A stretch of DNA of 32,409 nucleotides from SG8-4 sp964562575 (GTDB lineage: Bacteria; Planctomycetota; Phycisphaerae; Sedimentisphaerales; Anaerobacaceae): assembly GCA_964562575.1 (NCBI GenBank), contig CAZLTY010000018.1, positions 1-32,409 on the forward strand. Direction: 5' to 3'. Shown here in pieces: positions 1 to 8,052 of this stretch (its first letter is position 1; each line of letters starts with the position of its first letter). The notes below the pieces were generated by a model. It did no database searches and was not told the DNA's origin. It worked only from the letters and a program-made list of their open reading frames with translations. The translations under genes were made by a program, and so were the position numbers.

Positions 1-55
1 GTAATGATAGGTTTTGATAGAGGACAGCGGGCGCCCTGAATTACTGCGGAGCTTT

Positions 56-93
56 AGGACGCAAACATCGGCTGGAATTAAGTGTGGTGGCCC
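56..93 (+). repeat. Dispersed direct repeat, copy 1
   Basis: Positions 56-93 match 1545-1582 in the same orientation. The shared core is GGACGCA(A/G)ACATCGGCTGG followed by AA(T/C)T(A/G)AGT and later TGGCCC. By eye about 30 of 38 bases agree. The two copies flank the metallopeptidase-like gene at 312-1445. Its origin is unknown. Confidence 0.55.
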
Positions 94-120
94 GGCGTCC
101 CCGGAATTCGGAATTAAGGG

Positions 121-294
121 CGCGCAAAACAATAAGTTGCCGAATTATCCGCTCAGATTTAGGTTGGATTTGGTCGTGATCGATTGAGCGAAACCGGAAG
201 CGTAGTGGGCCTACGTTGAGGATTTCGCGATTGAGGAACGGCCGAAGACAGCCTGAAGATGAGATGGAGAATCGGTAAGTTATTGTTTTGCGCG
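121..294. repeat. MITE-like nested palindromic element
   Basis: Two 23-base arms (121-143 and 272-294) are inverted repeats with 21 of 23 positions matching. Between them is a second hairpin: GCGAAACC (188-195) pairs with GG-A-TTTCGC (220-228, one bulged A), enclosing an inner CGTAG/CTACG stem (201-205, 211-215). The octamer CGATTGAG occurs at 181-188 and 228-235. The size of about 174 bp, the terminal inverted repeats and the lack of an ORF fit a non-autonomous mobile element. A structured RNA leader for the next gene is the alternative. The right arm ends five bases before the next gene's Shine-Dalgarno site. Confidence 0.5.
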
Positions 295-311
295 TCCTGA
301 GGAGTGCTTAA

Positions 312-1445
312 GTGAAGTGTATACGGAAAATCCCAGTTAAGGCTTTACCGGTAATACTATTGTTCGCCTTTAGTATTGTTAGTGCCGGGGCATCCGATTC
401 AAATAATGTGGCAGTTCGCCGGGATCGAACCAAGCTGAAGGTTATGATAGATCCACGGGTAGAGCTCATGAGCGTCATATTTCACTTAGCTGGTAATCCG
501 GAGTACAACAAGTGCAAGTCAAAGTCATATATGAGGAACCTCAACGAGCACTTCACCGGGCATCGCAATCATCCGGTAGTGAAAATGGCAAGAAAACTGT
601 GTGAGACTCGCTGGGTCTGCTATGATGCGGTGATGAGCATGGCTATACACATCGAGGACATTAACAACTGTGGCGAGATAGTACCTTTTGAGCCTAGGCC
701 GGGCACGCTTGACGGCAGGTGGCGGATCGATGAGGCTCGTGAATTTCTCGACAATTGTCGTGACTTTGTGAAAGAGACTGATTTCAAGGCGTTTCTCAGG
801 AAGAGCCAATCGCAATATGATACGGCGGTGACAAGGCTCCAGCAACTTATAGACAAGAAGGCGAACCTGGCCTGGTTCGATGAGTTTTTCGGGTCGAGAA
901 ATGATGTGGACTTTAACCTTGTAATATCGATACTTAACGGGCCGAGCAGTTACGGCTGTCGGGTAAGGCTCGACGGGCGAACGAAGATATACAGCGTGCT
1001 CGGCGCATGGCGGATCGGCTGGTTCGGTTGGGGCAATCCCACGTTCAACCCTAGCGTTGTAAGTACTGTGGTGCACGAGTTTGGCCATTCCTATTGCAAT
1101 CCGCTCGTTGATGAATATATGGAAAGCCTCAGGACTTTTGGCGAGAAGTACTTTCCGCGAGTCGAAAAACAGATGAAAGACCAGGCGTATGGAAGTTGGC
1201 AGACCATGATGCGAGAGTCGCTGGTAAGGGCGTGTGAAGTCCGTTACGCAGTGGCTAACGACGGCAGAGAACGAGCAGAGCGGAGTGCGAATTACCATAT
1301 CAGTCGCGGATTCCACTGGACGAAAGAGCTTTCAGAATTGCTCAGCCAATATGAAAAGCAGCGGGACAAGTATCAAACGCTCGATGCTTTTATGCCGAAG
1401 ATCGTCAAGTTGTTCCAAAATTATGACGGTCCGCCGAAAGAATAG
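312..1445 (+). CDS. Secreted zincin-like metallopeptidase (DUF4932-like)
   Basis: A 377-residue protein with an N-terminal signal peptide (basic start, hydrophobic core about 11-24, probable cleavage after SAGA near residue 28), so it should act outside the cytoplasm. The motif HEFGH at 255-259 followed by SYCNP is the HExxH zinc site. An HEF-x-HS-x2-NP pattern is what I recall for the DUF4932 family of putative metallopeptidases. His255 and His259 would bind zinc and Glu256 would be the base; I cannot assign the third ligand. Translation starts at a GTG with GAGGAG seven bases upstream. The gene stands alone, bounded by repeats, and its substrate is unknown. The peptidase-like fold is fairly safe, but catalytic activity is inferred. 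Confidence 0.6.
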   Translation: MKCIRKIPVKALPVILLFAFSIVSAGASDSNNVAVRRDRTKLKVMIDPRVELMSVIFHLAGNPEYNKCKSKSYMRNLNEHFTGHRNHPVVKMARKLCETRWVCYDAVMSMAIHIEDINNCGEIVPFEPRPGTLDGRWRIDEAREFLDNCRDFVKETDFKAFLRKSQSQYDTAVTRLQQLIDKKANLAWFDEFFGSRNDVDFNLVISILNGPSSYGCRVRLDGRTKIYSVLGAWRIGWFGWGNPTFNPSVVSTVVHEFGHSYCNPLVDEYMESLRTFGEKYFPRVEKQMKDQAYGSWQTMMRESLVRACEVRYAVANDGRERAERSANYHISRGFHWTKELSELLSQYEKQRDKYQTLDAFMPKIVKLFQNYDGPPKE

Positions 1446-1459
1446 GAAACAGATTGACG

Positions 1460-1534
1460 GGATGGGCAAGCGGGCCTGCCCCGTTCGACAAGCTCAGGGC
1501 AAGCTCTGAGCGGAGTCGAATGGGTTGCCCATCC
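1460..1534. repeat. Compound palindrome (REP-like)
   Basis: An outer stem GGATGGGCAA (1460-1469) pairs perfectly with TTGCCCATCC (1525-1534). Inside it TTCGAC (1484-1489) pairs with GTCGAA (1515-1520), and CTCAG (1493-1497) with CTGAG (1506-1510). It begins about 14 bases after the stop codon of the metallopeptidase-like gene. There is no T-run, so it is not a textbook terminator. It resembles dispersed REP-type palindromes and may protect or terminate the transcript. Confidence 0.5.
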
Positions 1535-1544
1535 TGCCCACTTT

Positions 1545-1582
1545 GGGACGCAGACATCGGCTGGAACTGAGTATCATGGCCC
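1545..1582 (+). repeat. Dispersed direct repeat, copy 2
   Basis: Partner of the repeat at 56-93, same orientation, with the shared core GGACGCAGACATCGGCTGG here. It lies between the metallopeptidase-like gene and the pseudopilin gene. Confidence 0.55.
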
Positions 1583-1658
1583 CAGCATTGCTGTTGATTC
1601 TCTGCCCCGAAGGCTCTACAATCCTCTCGTTACTCGTATGAGAAACTGTGGTGGCGTT

Positions 1659-2426
1659 ATGGACAGGCAGAGGGCATTTACGCTGATAGAACTGCTGGTG
1701 GTGATTGCCATCATAGCGTTATTGATGGCGATGTTGATGCCAACTCTCAAGAGAGCCAGAGAGCAGGGCCAGCGTGCCGTTTGCCTCGGCAATCTCAAGC
1801 AACTGGGCCTGGCGTCGATTCTCTATGCCGATGACAACGACGACAAGCTGGTCAGCAGTGAAGCAGGCGGTGCGTGGAGGAACCTGTTCGGCGAGCCCTG
1901 GGTGGGTGTGACCTGGGCCTCCGGATGGACCCAGGGCGGACAGTTATCCGAGAATGACCAGATAAAAGGGGTCAAAACCGGTGCGTTGTGGCCCTACGTC
2001 ACAGAAGTAGAGCTGTACAAGTGCCCGGCGGGGTATCGGGGAGAATTGATGACGTACGCCATGATGATAGCCAGCAACGGCAGATCCGTAGAAGGCAGTC
2101 CTGTCTTCAAAAAGCGGATCCTCGTACCCCAGCCAGCTCAGAGACTCATCTTCATCGACGAGGGTCTATCGAGCCCTGACGCCTACTCGACGAGGTACAG
2201 CGAGCCTAAGTGGTGGGACCAGCCGGTCACGAGACACGGCGACGGCACCAATTTTACCTATGCCGATGGACACGCCGAATACCACAAGTGGAAAGCTATC
2301 GAAACGATCAAGCAGGGACGTGATAACGTGCGGACCTGGGTGGGACTCTTCAGCCCTGCGACGGACGAAGGCAAGGAGGATGTGCAGTGGCTGCAGAGGG
2401 GCATTTGGGGCAAGCTCGGATACTAG
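1659..2426 (+). CDS. Pseudopilin-like protein with type IV prepilin leader and H-x9-DG motif
   Basis: About 255 residues. A short basic leader precedes FTLIELLVVIAIIALLMAML, the classic type III signal (class I prepilin N-terminus) cleaved and methylated by a prepilin peptidase. The C-terminal half carries His-x9-Asp-Gly (the H of RHGDG through ADGH), typical of the very large pseudopilin-like families of Planctomycetota. These proteins are thought to sit in the inner membrane with a periplasmic globular domain; individual roles are mostly unknown. I chose the ATG at 1659, which gives a normal leader and has a weak GGTGG upstream. An ATG at 1638 is in frame but lacks a ribosome binding site. 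A decayed copy of a mobile element follows the stop codon directly. Confidence 0.8.
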   Translation: MDRQRAFTLIELLVVIAIIALLMAMLMPTLKRAREQGQRAVCLGNLKQLGLASILYADDNDDKLVSSEAGGAWRNLFGEPWVGVTWASGWTQGGQLSENDQIKGVKTGALWPYVTEVELYKCPAGYRGELMTYAMMIASNGRSVEGSPVFKKRILVPQPAQRLIFIDEGLSSPDAYSTRYSEPKWWDQPVTRHGDGTNFTYADGHAEYHKWKAIETIKQGRDNVRTWVGLFSPATDEGKEDVQWLQRGIWGKLGY

Positions 2427-2472
2427 GAGTCTGTCGGAGGACCCCGTCGTTGGGTGCGAGATCGAGCGGTTT
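2427..2472 (+). mobile_element. Degenerate end of a MITE-like element (relative of 32140-32311)
   Basis: Starting at the first base after the pseudopilin stop codon, this stretch aligns with the reverse complement of 32311-32265. Shared blocks are CTGTC, CCGTCGT, GGGTGCGAGA and CGAGCGGTTT, with roughly 35 of 42 positions matching by eye. Beyond 2472 similarity fades, so this is a decayed or partial copy. Confidence 0.55.
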
Positions 2473-2622
2473 CCTGGAGGAGAAGTCTTACGCCATCTCT
2501 TGGCCCTCTATTTCGTGGGACCGCGGGATAATAATTGCAGCAAGTAATTGACGCCGGCTTTGGAGGGCGTTAGAATACGGATTTGGCCGGAAATGGGAAT
2601 TGTCTGGTTTGACAAAATAAGC

Positions 2623-2650
2623 TGTCATTCCCGCTTTCGCGGGAATGACA
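2623..2650. repeat. Perfect 12-bp hairpin of the ATTCCC/GGGAAT type
   Basis: TGTCATTCCCGC (2623-2634) pairs perfectly with GCGGGAATGACA (2639-2650) around a TTTC loop. Such ATTCCC/GGGAAT palindromes are dispersed in many bacterial genomes (Neisseria dRS3 is a known example). It lies 35 bases upstream of dnaB and has no T-run, so a terminator role for upstream transcripts is only possible. Confidence 0.6.
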
Positions 2651-2685
2651 GGGCACAGAAGCGCTCATGACAGAATACTGAAGTT

Positions 2686-4113
2686 ATGGCAGGTACAAGA
2701 AGGGATCAGGTGGAAAAACCGGCGGCATCGGTTAATGCCCCGCCGAATGCGTCGGGGCCGATGACGCCGGTGCGCAGTATGCCCGAATCGCTGGCGGCTG
2801 AGGCGGCGGTTCTCGGCTCGATGCTGATCGACCCGGAATGTATCGGCGACGTGGTCGAATTGCTCGATCGGGACGCCTTCTACCGGATGGAGCATCGGCA
2901 CATGTTCGACGCTTTGATCTCGCTCTACGAGAAGAACAAGGGCGTCGGGATAGACGGCGTGCTGCTTCGCGACGAGCTTGCGCGGCAAAATACCCTCGAA
3001 GACGCCGGCGGAGTCGAGTATATCGCGAGGATTCTGGATTCGGTGCCGTCGTCGGCGAATGTCGTCTATTACGCCGGTGTGATCAAGGACAAGATGCTAC
3101 TTCGCGAGCTTATTTCCACCGCCGGGGCGATTCTCGATAAGGCATATGACCAGACGGGCGAGCCCGGCGAGGTGCTTGACGACGCCGAGAGCAGGATGTT
3201 CGCCATCACCGACAGGAACATCACCACCAGCGCCGCGGCGTTGAAGGACCTGGTCGTTCGCTCGTTCGAGCTTATCGAGGGTCGCCAGGGGACACACGTT
3301 ACGGGGCTGGGCACAGGTTTCTACGAACTCGACGACATGACCTGCGGGCTGCAAAAAGGAGAGATGATAATCGTCGCCGGCCGGCCGAGCATGGGCAAGA
3401 CCAGTCTGGCGCTGAATATCGCCGAGCATCTTGGGCTCACCGAGAAAACCCCGCTTGCGATATTCTCTCTGGAAATGGGCAAGCAGCAGTTGGCCGAGAG
3501 GTTCCTGTGCAGCATCAGCGGGATCGACAGCCAGAAGGTGCGCAGAGGTCTTCTAAGCGACGAGCATTACAAGAAGCTGGCCGACGCGTGCGCCGAGCTG
3601 TCCGAATCGCAGATTTTCATCGACGACGCATCGACGCTGACACCGCTGGAGCTTCGAGCCAGGGCAAGGCGGCTCAAGAGCAAGCACAATATACAATGTA
3701 TCTTTGTGGATTATCTGCAGTTGATGCATCTCGGCTCCGGACGTGAATCGCGTCAGCAGGAGATTACGGTGATTTCACGATACCTCAAGTCGCTGGCCCG
3801 TGAGCTGGATTTGCCGGTCGTGGTTTTGAGCCAGTTGAACCGATCTCCGGAAGGCCGGGAGGGACACAAGCCGAGAATGAGCGACCTGCGAGAGAGCGGC
3901 AGTATCGAGCAGGACGCCGATGTCGTGATGCTGTTGCACCGCGACGATTATTACAAACGTGACGAAGCAGACTTCGAGCCTACCAACACGGCCGAGTTAA
4001 TTATCGCCAAGCAGCGAAACGGTCCGACGGGAACTGTCAAGCTGACATTCATGGAGAAGACAACGCGGTTCGAGAACGCCTCCCACGTAGGGGAAGCGGC
4101 GACGCCGTTCTGA
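2686..4113 (+). CDS. dnaB: Replicative DNA helicase DnaB
   Basis: A 475-residue hexameric 5'-3' helicase that unwinds DNA at the replication fork and recruits primase. The N-terminal helical domain spans about 33-135 (PESLAAEAAVLGSML is the usual opening) and is preceded by a proline-rich extension of about 30 residues. The RecA-like ATPase domain has Walker A GRPSMGKTS (232-240), the Walker B region IFVDYLQL (339-346), LSQLNR (381-386) and the DLRESGSIEQDAD block (400-412). No intein is present. The ATG at 2686 has only a weak ribosome binding site. Next comes the envelope block, with bamA about 60 bases downstream, so the genes may be co-transcribed. Confidence 0.95.
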   Translation: MAGTRRDQVEKPAASVNAPPNASGPMTPVRSMPESLAAEAAVLGSMLIDPECIGDVVELLDRDAFYRMEHRHMFDALISLYEKNKGVGIDGVLLRDELARQNTLEDAGGVEYIARILDSVPSSANVVYYAGVIKDKMLLRELISTAGAILDKAYDQTGEPGEVLDDAESRMFAITDRNITTSAAALKDLVVRSFELIEGRQGTHVTGLGTGFYELDDMTCGLQKGEMIIVAGRPSMGKTSLALNIAEHLGLTEKTPLAIFSLEMGKQQLAERFLCSISGIDSQKVRRGLLSDEHYKKLADACAELSESQIFIDDASTLTPLELRARARRLKSKHNIQCIFVDYLQLMHLGSGRESRQQEITVISRYLKSLARELDLPVVVLSQLNRSPEGREGHKPRMSDLRESGSIEQDADVVMLLHRDDYYKRDEADFEPTNTAELIIAKQRNGPTGTVKLTFMEKTTRFENASHVGEAATPF

Positions 4114-4163
4114 TCCGGCGTCCAAGACCAGTGCCGAGAAGTTCGATACACGATGTGCAGGAA

Positions 4164-4184
4164 ATGAGACACACAATGCGAAAC
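4164..4184 (+). repeat. Shared 21-bp start-codon cassette (bamA copy)
   Basis: These 21 bases (two in-frame ATGs, encoding MRHTMRN) match 10242-10262 at 19 of 21 positions, where they encode MRDTMRN at the start of the gnnA-like gene. A dispersed repeat appears to supply the start region of both genes. Confidence 0.5.
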
Positions 4185-6290
4185 GTTCTTTGGATTCTTC
4201 TTATATCGACCGCGATTTGGTCTCTGGTTGCCTGCGCTGCAGAAAGGGCCGCCGCAACCGGCAGTGACAGCGGTATTGTCGAATCGATCGAATTCGTGGG
4301 CAACAAGAAGTTTAAAGACAAGACCCTGACCAAGAAGCTGGACTTCGAGAAGGGCGGCCATCTCGATGCGATCCTGGCCGAGTCGGGCAGAAGGAGCATC
4401 GCCGAGTACTATCGAACGAAGGGCTTTGTCAACGTCGATGTGACACTGGACACGGAGAAGCTCACCGACGGCAGGGTGATCTATACGATTGCCGAGGGCG
4501 AGAGACTGCGGATCAAGTCGGTAAGGTTCGAGGGCAATGAGGCTATTAAGAGCAGCGATCTCAGAGACACCATCAAGACCAAGGCCAGGAGCTGGGTTTT
4601 CTGGCCCGCATATTACACCGAGGAAAAGGTGACGAGAGATCTGGAAAAGCTGCAAGATGTTTATTGGGACAGGGGATACCTTAATCACGTCATAGAGGTC
4701 AAGGGCCAGACGCATATCACTTTTGTGATCGAGGAAGGGCCGCTCTACACAATCAGGAACATTCTTCTGACGGGCAACGCGCACTTCGACAACGCGACGC
4801 TGCTGGCCGGTTTGAAATTGCAGTCGCAGCAACCCTATTACCGCCAGCAGGCCCTGGCGCATACAAGGGCTATTCTCAAACTCTACGGTGAGAGCGGGTT
4901 TGTGGATGCAGTCGTCAGTCAGCGACCCGTGTTTGTCTCAGAGACAAACGTAGTCGACGTCGAATTCAATATAATCGAGAACAAACAGTTTAGAATCGGC
5001 AAGATCGACATTATAGGCAACGAACAGACACAGGACAAGGTCGTCCGGCGAATACTGGACGAATACGATTTCGCGCCGGGTAAGCTTTACAACGCCCACA
5101 TGGCCCCGAAGCACGGCAACGGACAACTGGAACGATACGTGCAGAGAATGACGATGGCCGAGCAGGCTATCATCAAACCTGTCGCGCCCGCTGACGGATC
5201 GGAGGATCGCAAGGATGCAGTTGTGGACATAAGGGAAGGCCTGACCGGAATGTGGAATCCGGGCGTCGCGATCGGCAGCGACAGCGGCGTCATAGGCCAG
5301 TTGATCTGGCAACAGCGCAATTTTGACTATTCGGACTGGCCCGAGAGCTTAGGCGAGTTCATCACGATGAAGGCTTTCAAGGGCGCGGGCCAGAGCCTGA
5401 GAGTATCGCTGCAACCTGGAACGCACGTCAGCTACTATTCGGTCACGTTTACCGAGCCCTACCTGAACGACAAGCCGACGTCACTCGACGTCGTGGGCTC
5501 GAGTTGGGAAAGGTGGCGGGAAAGCTATGACGAGCAAAGGACAAAAGGATACGTGGGCTTAGAGAAGCGATACAAGAGCCGCTGGCGGGGCAGTGTCGGT
5601 TTTAGAGTTGAGGGGGTCGACGTTCACAACCTTGACATCGATGCTCCACAGGAAATTGTTGATGTCAGGGGCAACAATTTCCTTACAGGCATGAGGCTTG
5701 GCGTGGGCAAGGACATGACTAACGACAGGTTTTTGCCGAGCGAGGGTTCTACTTTCAATGTGGATTACGAGCAGGTTACCGGCGATGAGGATTTCGGGAT
5801 ATTGAAGGGCACGCGCGTACAATACTGGACACTTCATGAGGACCTGGCCGAGCGAAGAACTATTCTGGCGTTCAAGGTGCTGGGGGCGACTACGCTCTCC
5901 GACGCTCCCCCATTTGAGAAGTTTTACGCCGGCGGCACGGGTACCTACGGCCTCAGAGGTTTCGAGTATCGAGGTGTGAGCACAAGAGGCCTTCAGAGAA
6001 ATGTCCCGTCCCCCGTGAAGAAGGACCCCGTGGGCAGTGATTGGATATTCCTGGCCAACGGCGAGATCGCCGTGCCGCTCGTGGGTGAGAACGTCAGTGC
6101 ACTGTTCTTCATAGACAGCGGAACGATAGATACCGGCAGGTACCGTGCTTCGATCGGAACGGGTATCCAGATACAGATACCTCAGTACTTTGGGCCGGTG
6201 CCGATGAGGTTCGAGATTGCGACGCCGTTCAGCAGGGACGGTGACGACGAAACGCAGGTTTTCAGTTTCCGTATGGGAAGTCTGTTTTAG
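4176..6290 (+). CDS. bamA: BamA/Omp85-family outer membrane assembly protein
   Basis: About 705 residues. It has an N-terminal export signal, then several POTRA repeats (about 30-350; recognisable units begin VESIEFVGN, IKSVRFEGN, IRNILLTGN and IGKIDIIGN), then a C-terminal beta-barrel. The barrel carries GLRGFEYRG, the counterpart of the conserved (V/I)RG(F/Y) motif of the lid loop, and the protein ends in Phe (SFRMGSLF), a typical outer membrane beta-signal. It inserts beta-barrel proteins into the outer membrane. I chose ATG 4176 because it gives the cleanest signal sequence; ATG 4164 and GTG 4131 are also in frame. LVAC near residue 17 resembles a lipobox, but signal peptidase I cleavage further on is equally possible. 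The gene is followed by ompH and the lpx genes, a common BAM/lipid A arrangement. Confidence 0.88.
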   Translation: MRNVLWILLISTAIWSLVACAAERAAATGSDSGIVESIEFVGNKKFKDKTLTKKLDFEKGGHLDAILAESGRRSIAEYYRTKGFVNVDVTLDTEKLTDGRVIYTIAEGERLRIKSVRFEGNEAIKSSDLRDTIKTKARSWVFWPAYYTEEKVTRDLEKLQDVYWDRGYLNHVIEVKGQTHITFVIEEGPLYTIRNILLTGNAHFDNATLLAGLKLQSQQPYYRQQALAHTRAILKLYGESGFVDAVVSQRPVFVSETNVVDVEFNIIENKQFRIGKIDIIGNEQTQDKVVRRILDEYDFAPGKLYNAHMAPKHGNGQLERYVQRMTMAEQAIIKPVAPADGSEDRKDAVVDIREGLTGMWNPGVAIGSDSGVIGQLIWQQRNFDYSDWPESLGEFITMKAFKGAGQSLRVSLQPGTHVSYYSVTFTEPYLNDKPTSLDVVGSSWERWRESYDEQRTKGYVGLEKRYKSRWRGSVGFRVEGVDVHNLDIDAPQEIVDVRGNNFLTGMRLGVGKDMTNDRFLPSEGSTFNVDYEQVTGDEDFGILKGTRVQYWTLHEDLAERRTILAFKVLGATTLSDAPPFEKFYAGGTGTYGLRGFEYRGVSTRGLQRNVPSPVKKDPVGSDWIFLANGEIAVPLVGENVSALFFIDSGTIDTGRYRASIGTGIQIQIPQYFGPVPMRFEIATPFSRDGDDETQVFSFRMGSLF

Positions 6291-6341
6291 CGTTAACACT
6301 CGATTGCCAATCAGAGCATGTTTGACGGAAAGGAAAGTTTA

Positions 6342-6947
6342 ATGAAGATCAAAACGGTCATCTCGGGGTCTCTGATATGTGTTGTCGTTTTGTTTGTCGT
6401 CCACGAGCTCAGCCTTGCTCAGCCGACCGCCGCTGCTGCGGCCTCCAAGATCGGCCTGATCAGCGTCTCGCGGACTTTGCGAGACTGCAAGGCGACGGTG
6501 ACATTCGGGGCAAAAGCAAAGGCTGAAGCCGAGCAAATGGCAGCGGCCGAGAAGGCGCTCGGCGACGAAATCACTGCGCTGACAGGCGGGGTCCGAGCCC
6601 TGGTGCGGGGCACGGCCGATTATATGGCGCAATATAAGATGCTGTTGCAGAAACAGGCAGAATTGAAGGCCATGCAGGAGTTCAACAATACACAGAAAGG
6701 GTTGAGCCAGCAACGCTGGGCCGAGAAGGTATACAGGCAAGTCCTGCGGATAACCAAAGAGGTAGCTGCCGCCAAAGGCCTGGATCTGGTGCTCGAACGA
6801 AGTGAGCCCGAGTTCCCGATACCTAACCCCGATCAGCTCATGATGACTCTCAGCACCCACAAGGTGCTGTACGGCGGCGGATGCATTGATATTACCGCCG
6901 AAGTGATAGCCGAGCTGGACAAGATCGAATCGAAATTAACCAATTAA
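6342..6947 (+). CDS. ompH: OmpH/Skp-family periplasmic chaperone
   Basis: About 201 residues with a signal peptide (KIKTVISGSLICVVVLFVVH, probable cleavage near the alanine-rich stretch about 29-34). The mature protein starts with KIGLISVSRTL, the usual short beta-strand of OmpH/Skp. Long charged helices follow (about 55-135, rich in Ala, Glu, Lys and Gln), fitting the coiled tentacles of Skp. It should hold unfolded outer membrane proteins in the periplasm for BamA. The start at 6342 has GGAAAGG about seven bases upstream; the upstream ATG at 6318 is in frame but would put a polar extension before the signal. The position between bamA and lpxD is the classical one. Confidence 0.8.
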   Translation: MKIKTVISGSLICVVVLFVVHELSLAQPTAAAAASKIGLISVSRTLRDCKATVTFGAKAKAEAEQMAAAEKALGDEITALTGGVRALVRGTADYMAQYKMLLQKQAELKAMQEFNNTQKGLSQQRWAEKVYRQVLRITKEVAAAKGLDLVLERSEPEFPIPNPDQLMMTLSTHKVLYGGGCIDITAEVIAELDKIESKLTN

Positions 6948-6966
6948 ATGCCGGAGCGAAAGGACG

Positions 6967-6983
6967 GCCCGCCGCAGGCGGGC
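6967..6983. other. GC-rich hairpin between ompH and lpxD
   Basis: GCCCGCC (6967-6973) pairs perfectly with GGCGGGC (6977-6983) around a GCA loop. No T-run follows, so it is not a clear terminator. It could attenuate read-through or stabilise the ompH mRNA end. Confidence 0.4.
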
Positions 6984-7002
6984 TCGATATTCATTAGCTT
7001 AA

Positions 7003-8052
7003 ATGGAATTGACGGTAGCACAATTAGCAGAGCGGCTTGATGCCGAGTTAGCCGGCAGCACCACCGATGTGGGCAGACAGATAACCGCCGTCTGTCCGAT
7101 CGAGGCGGCGGACGAGAACGAAGTCACCTTCATCACGGATGACAAGCATAAGGCCGCACTCGAAAAGTCACGCGCGGGCGCAGTTATTGTTTCGGCTCAC
7201 ATCGAAGGATTGGACAAACCGCAGTTGATTGTCAAGGATGTCAATTCCGCTCTGATTGAGGCCCTGAGCACTTTCGCACCTCGACTCAAAGCCGCGACCG
7301 AAGGTCTCGACCAGACGGCCAGAATCGCCGACAGCGCCAGGATAGCCGAAGGTGTATCTATCGGTGCCTGCGTAGTGGTTGACGAGAAGGTCGAGATCGG
7401 GCCAAACAGCATCATCGCCGCCGGTTGTAAGATTGGCGAGAATTCAAAGATCGGCGCAAATAGCCGCATCGACAGCAACGTGGTTATCTACCACAACTGC
7501 CGCTTGGGCGAGCATGTAGTCGTTCAGGCGAACAGCACTATCGGCTCTACAGGTTTTGGGTATTCGTTTATCGACGGCGATCACAAACTGATTCCGCACA
7601 ACGGCGGCGTGGTGATCGAAGACTTTGTCCACATCGGGAGCAATTGCTGCGTTGACAGGGCCAAGTTCGGAAATACAATAATCGGCGCCGGGACCAAGAT
7701 AGACAATCTGGTGCAGATCGCTCACAACGTGGTCATCGGCAAATGCTGTTTGATCGCAGCGCTAGCAGGCCTTTCCGGCAGTTGCAGGCTGGGCGACGGT
7801 GTTGTTCTGGCCGGCCAGGTCGGCCTGGCCGACAACATAGAAATAGGTGACGGCGTGATGGTGGCCGCCCAGGCCGGGGTGATGAACAGCATTCCAGCCG
7901 GCCAAAAAGTGGCCTGGACACCGGCCATTAAGGCAAAAGAGGCGTTTAGGATAGTGACCATGGTCATGCGTTTGCCGAAGATGGCTGAGCAGTTGAAGAA
8001 GCTCACCAAAAGGACAGAAAGACTTGAAGCTGCAGAAGACGATAAGAAGTGA
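7003..8052 (+). CDS. lpxD: UDP-3-O-acylglucosamine N-acyltransferase LpxD
   Basis: A 349-residue enzyme of the third lipid A step. It transfers a 3-hydroxyacyl chain from acyl carrier protein to the amino group of UDP-3-O-acylglucosamine. The N-terminal uridine-binding domain covers about 1-100. The left-handed beta-helix of hexapeptide repeats (IG..., IA...) covers about 105-300, and a C-terminal helix covers about 310-345. The catalytic histidine is in QIAHNVVIG (His241), close to its place in E. coli LpxD, and GSTGFGYSF (181-189) is the family signature. It lies 55 bases after ompH, with a weak ribosome binding site. Its end overlaps the start of lpxC-fabZ by 29 bases. Confidence 0.93.
   Translation: MELTVAQLAERLDAELAGSTTDVGRQITAVCPIEAADENEVTFITDDKHKAALEKSRAGAVIVSAHIEGLDKPQLIVKDVNSALIEALSTFAPRLKAATEGLDQTARIADSARIAEGVSIGACVVVDEKVEIGPNSIIAAGCKIGENSKIGANSRIDSNVVIYHNCRLGEHVVVQANSTIGSTGFGYSFIDGDHKLIPHNGGVVIEDFVHIGSNCCVDRAKFGNTIIGAGTKIDNLVQIAHNVVIGKCCLIAALAGLSGSCRLGDGVVLAGQVGLADNIEIGDGVMVAAQAGVMNSIPAGQKVAWTPAIKAKEAFRIVTMVMRLPKMAEQLKKLTKRTERLEAAEDDKK

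Larger units (their letters stand above)
1..311. other. Non-coding leader region with repeats
   Basis: No convincing gene lies here. The stretch holds one copy of a dispersed direct repeat (56-93) and a nested palindromic element (121-294). It ends with the ribosome binding site GAGGAG (299-304) of the gene starting at 312. Confidence 0.6.

Noticed and set aside
525..1316. 263-residue open frame on the minus strand
   Set aside because: Antisense shadow of the metallopeptidase-like gene, without family features.
2609..2614. TTGACA as a -35 for dnaB
   Set aside because: No -10 hexamer at 16-18 bases downstream; the region is occupied by the GC-rich hairpin.
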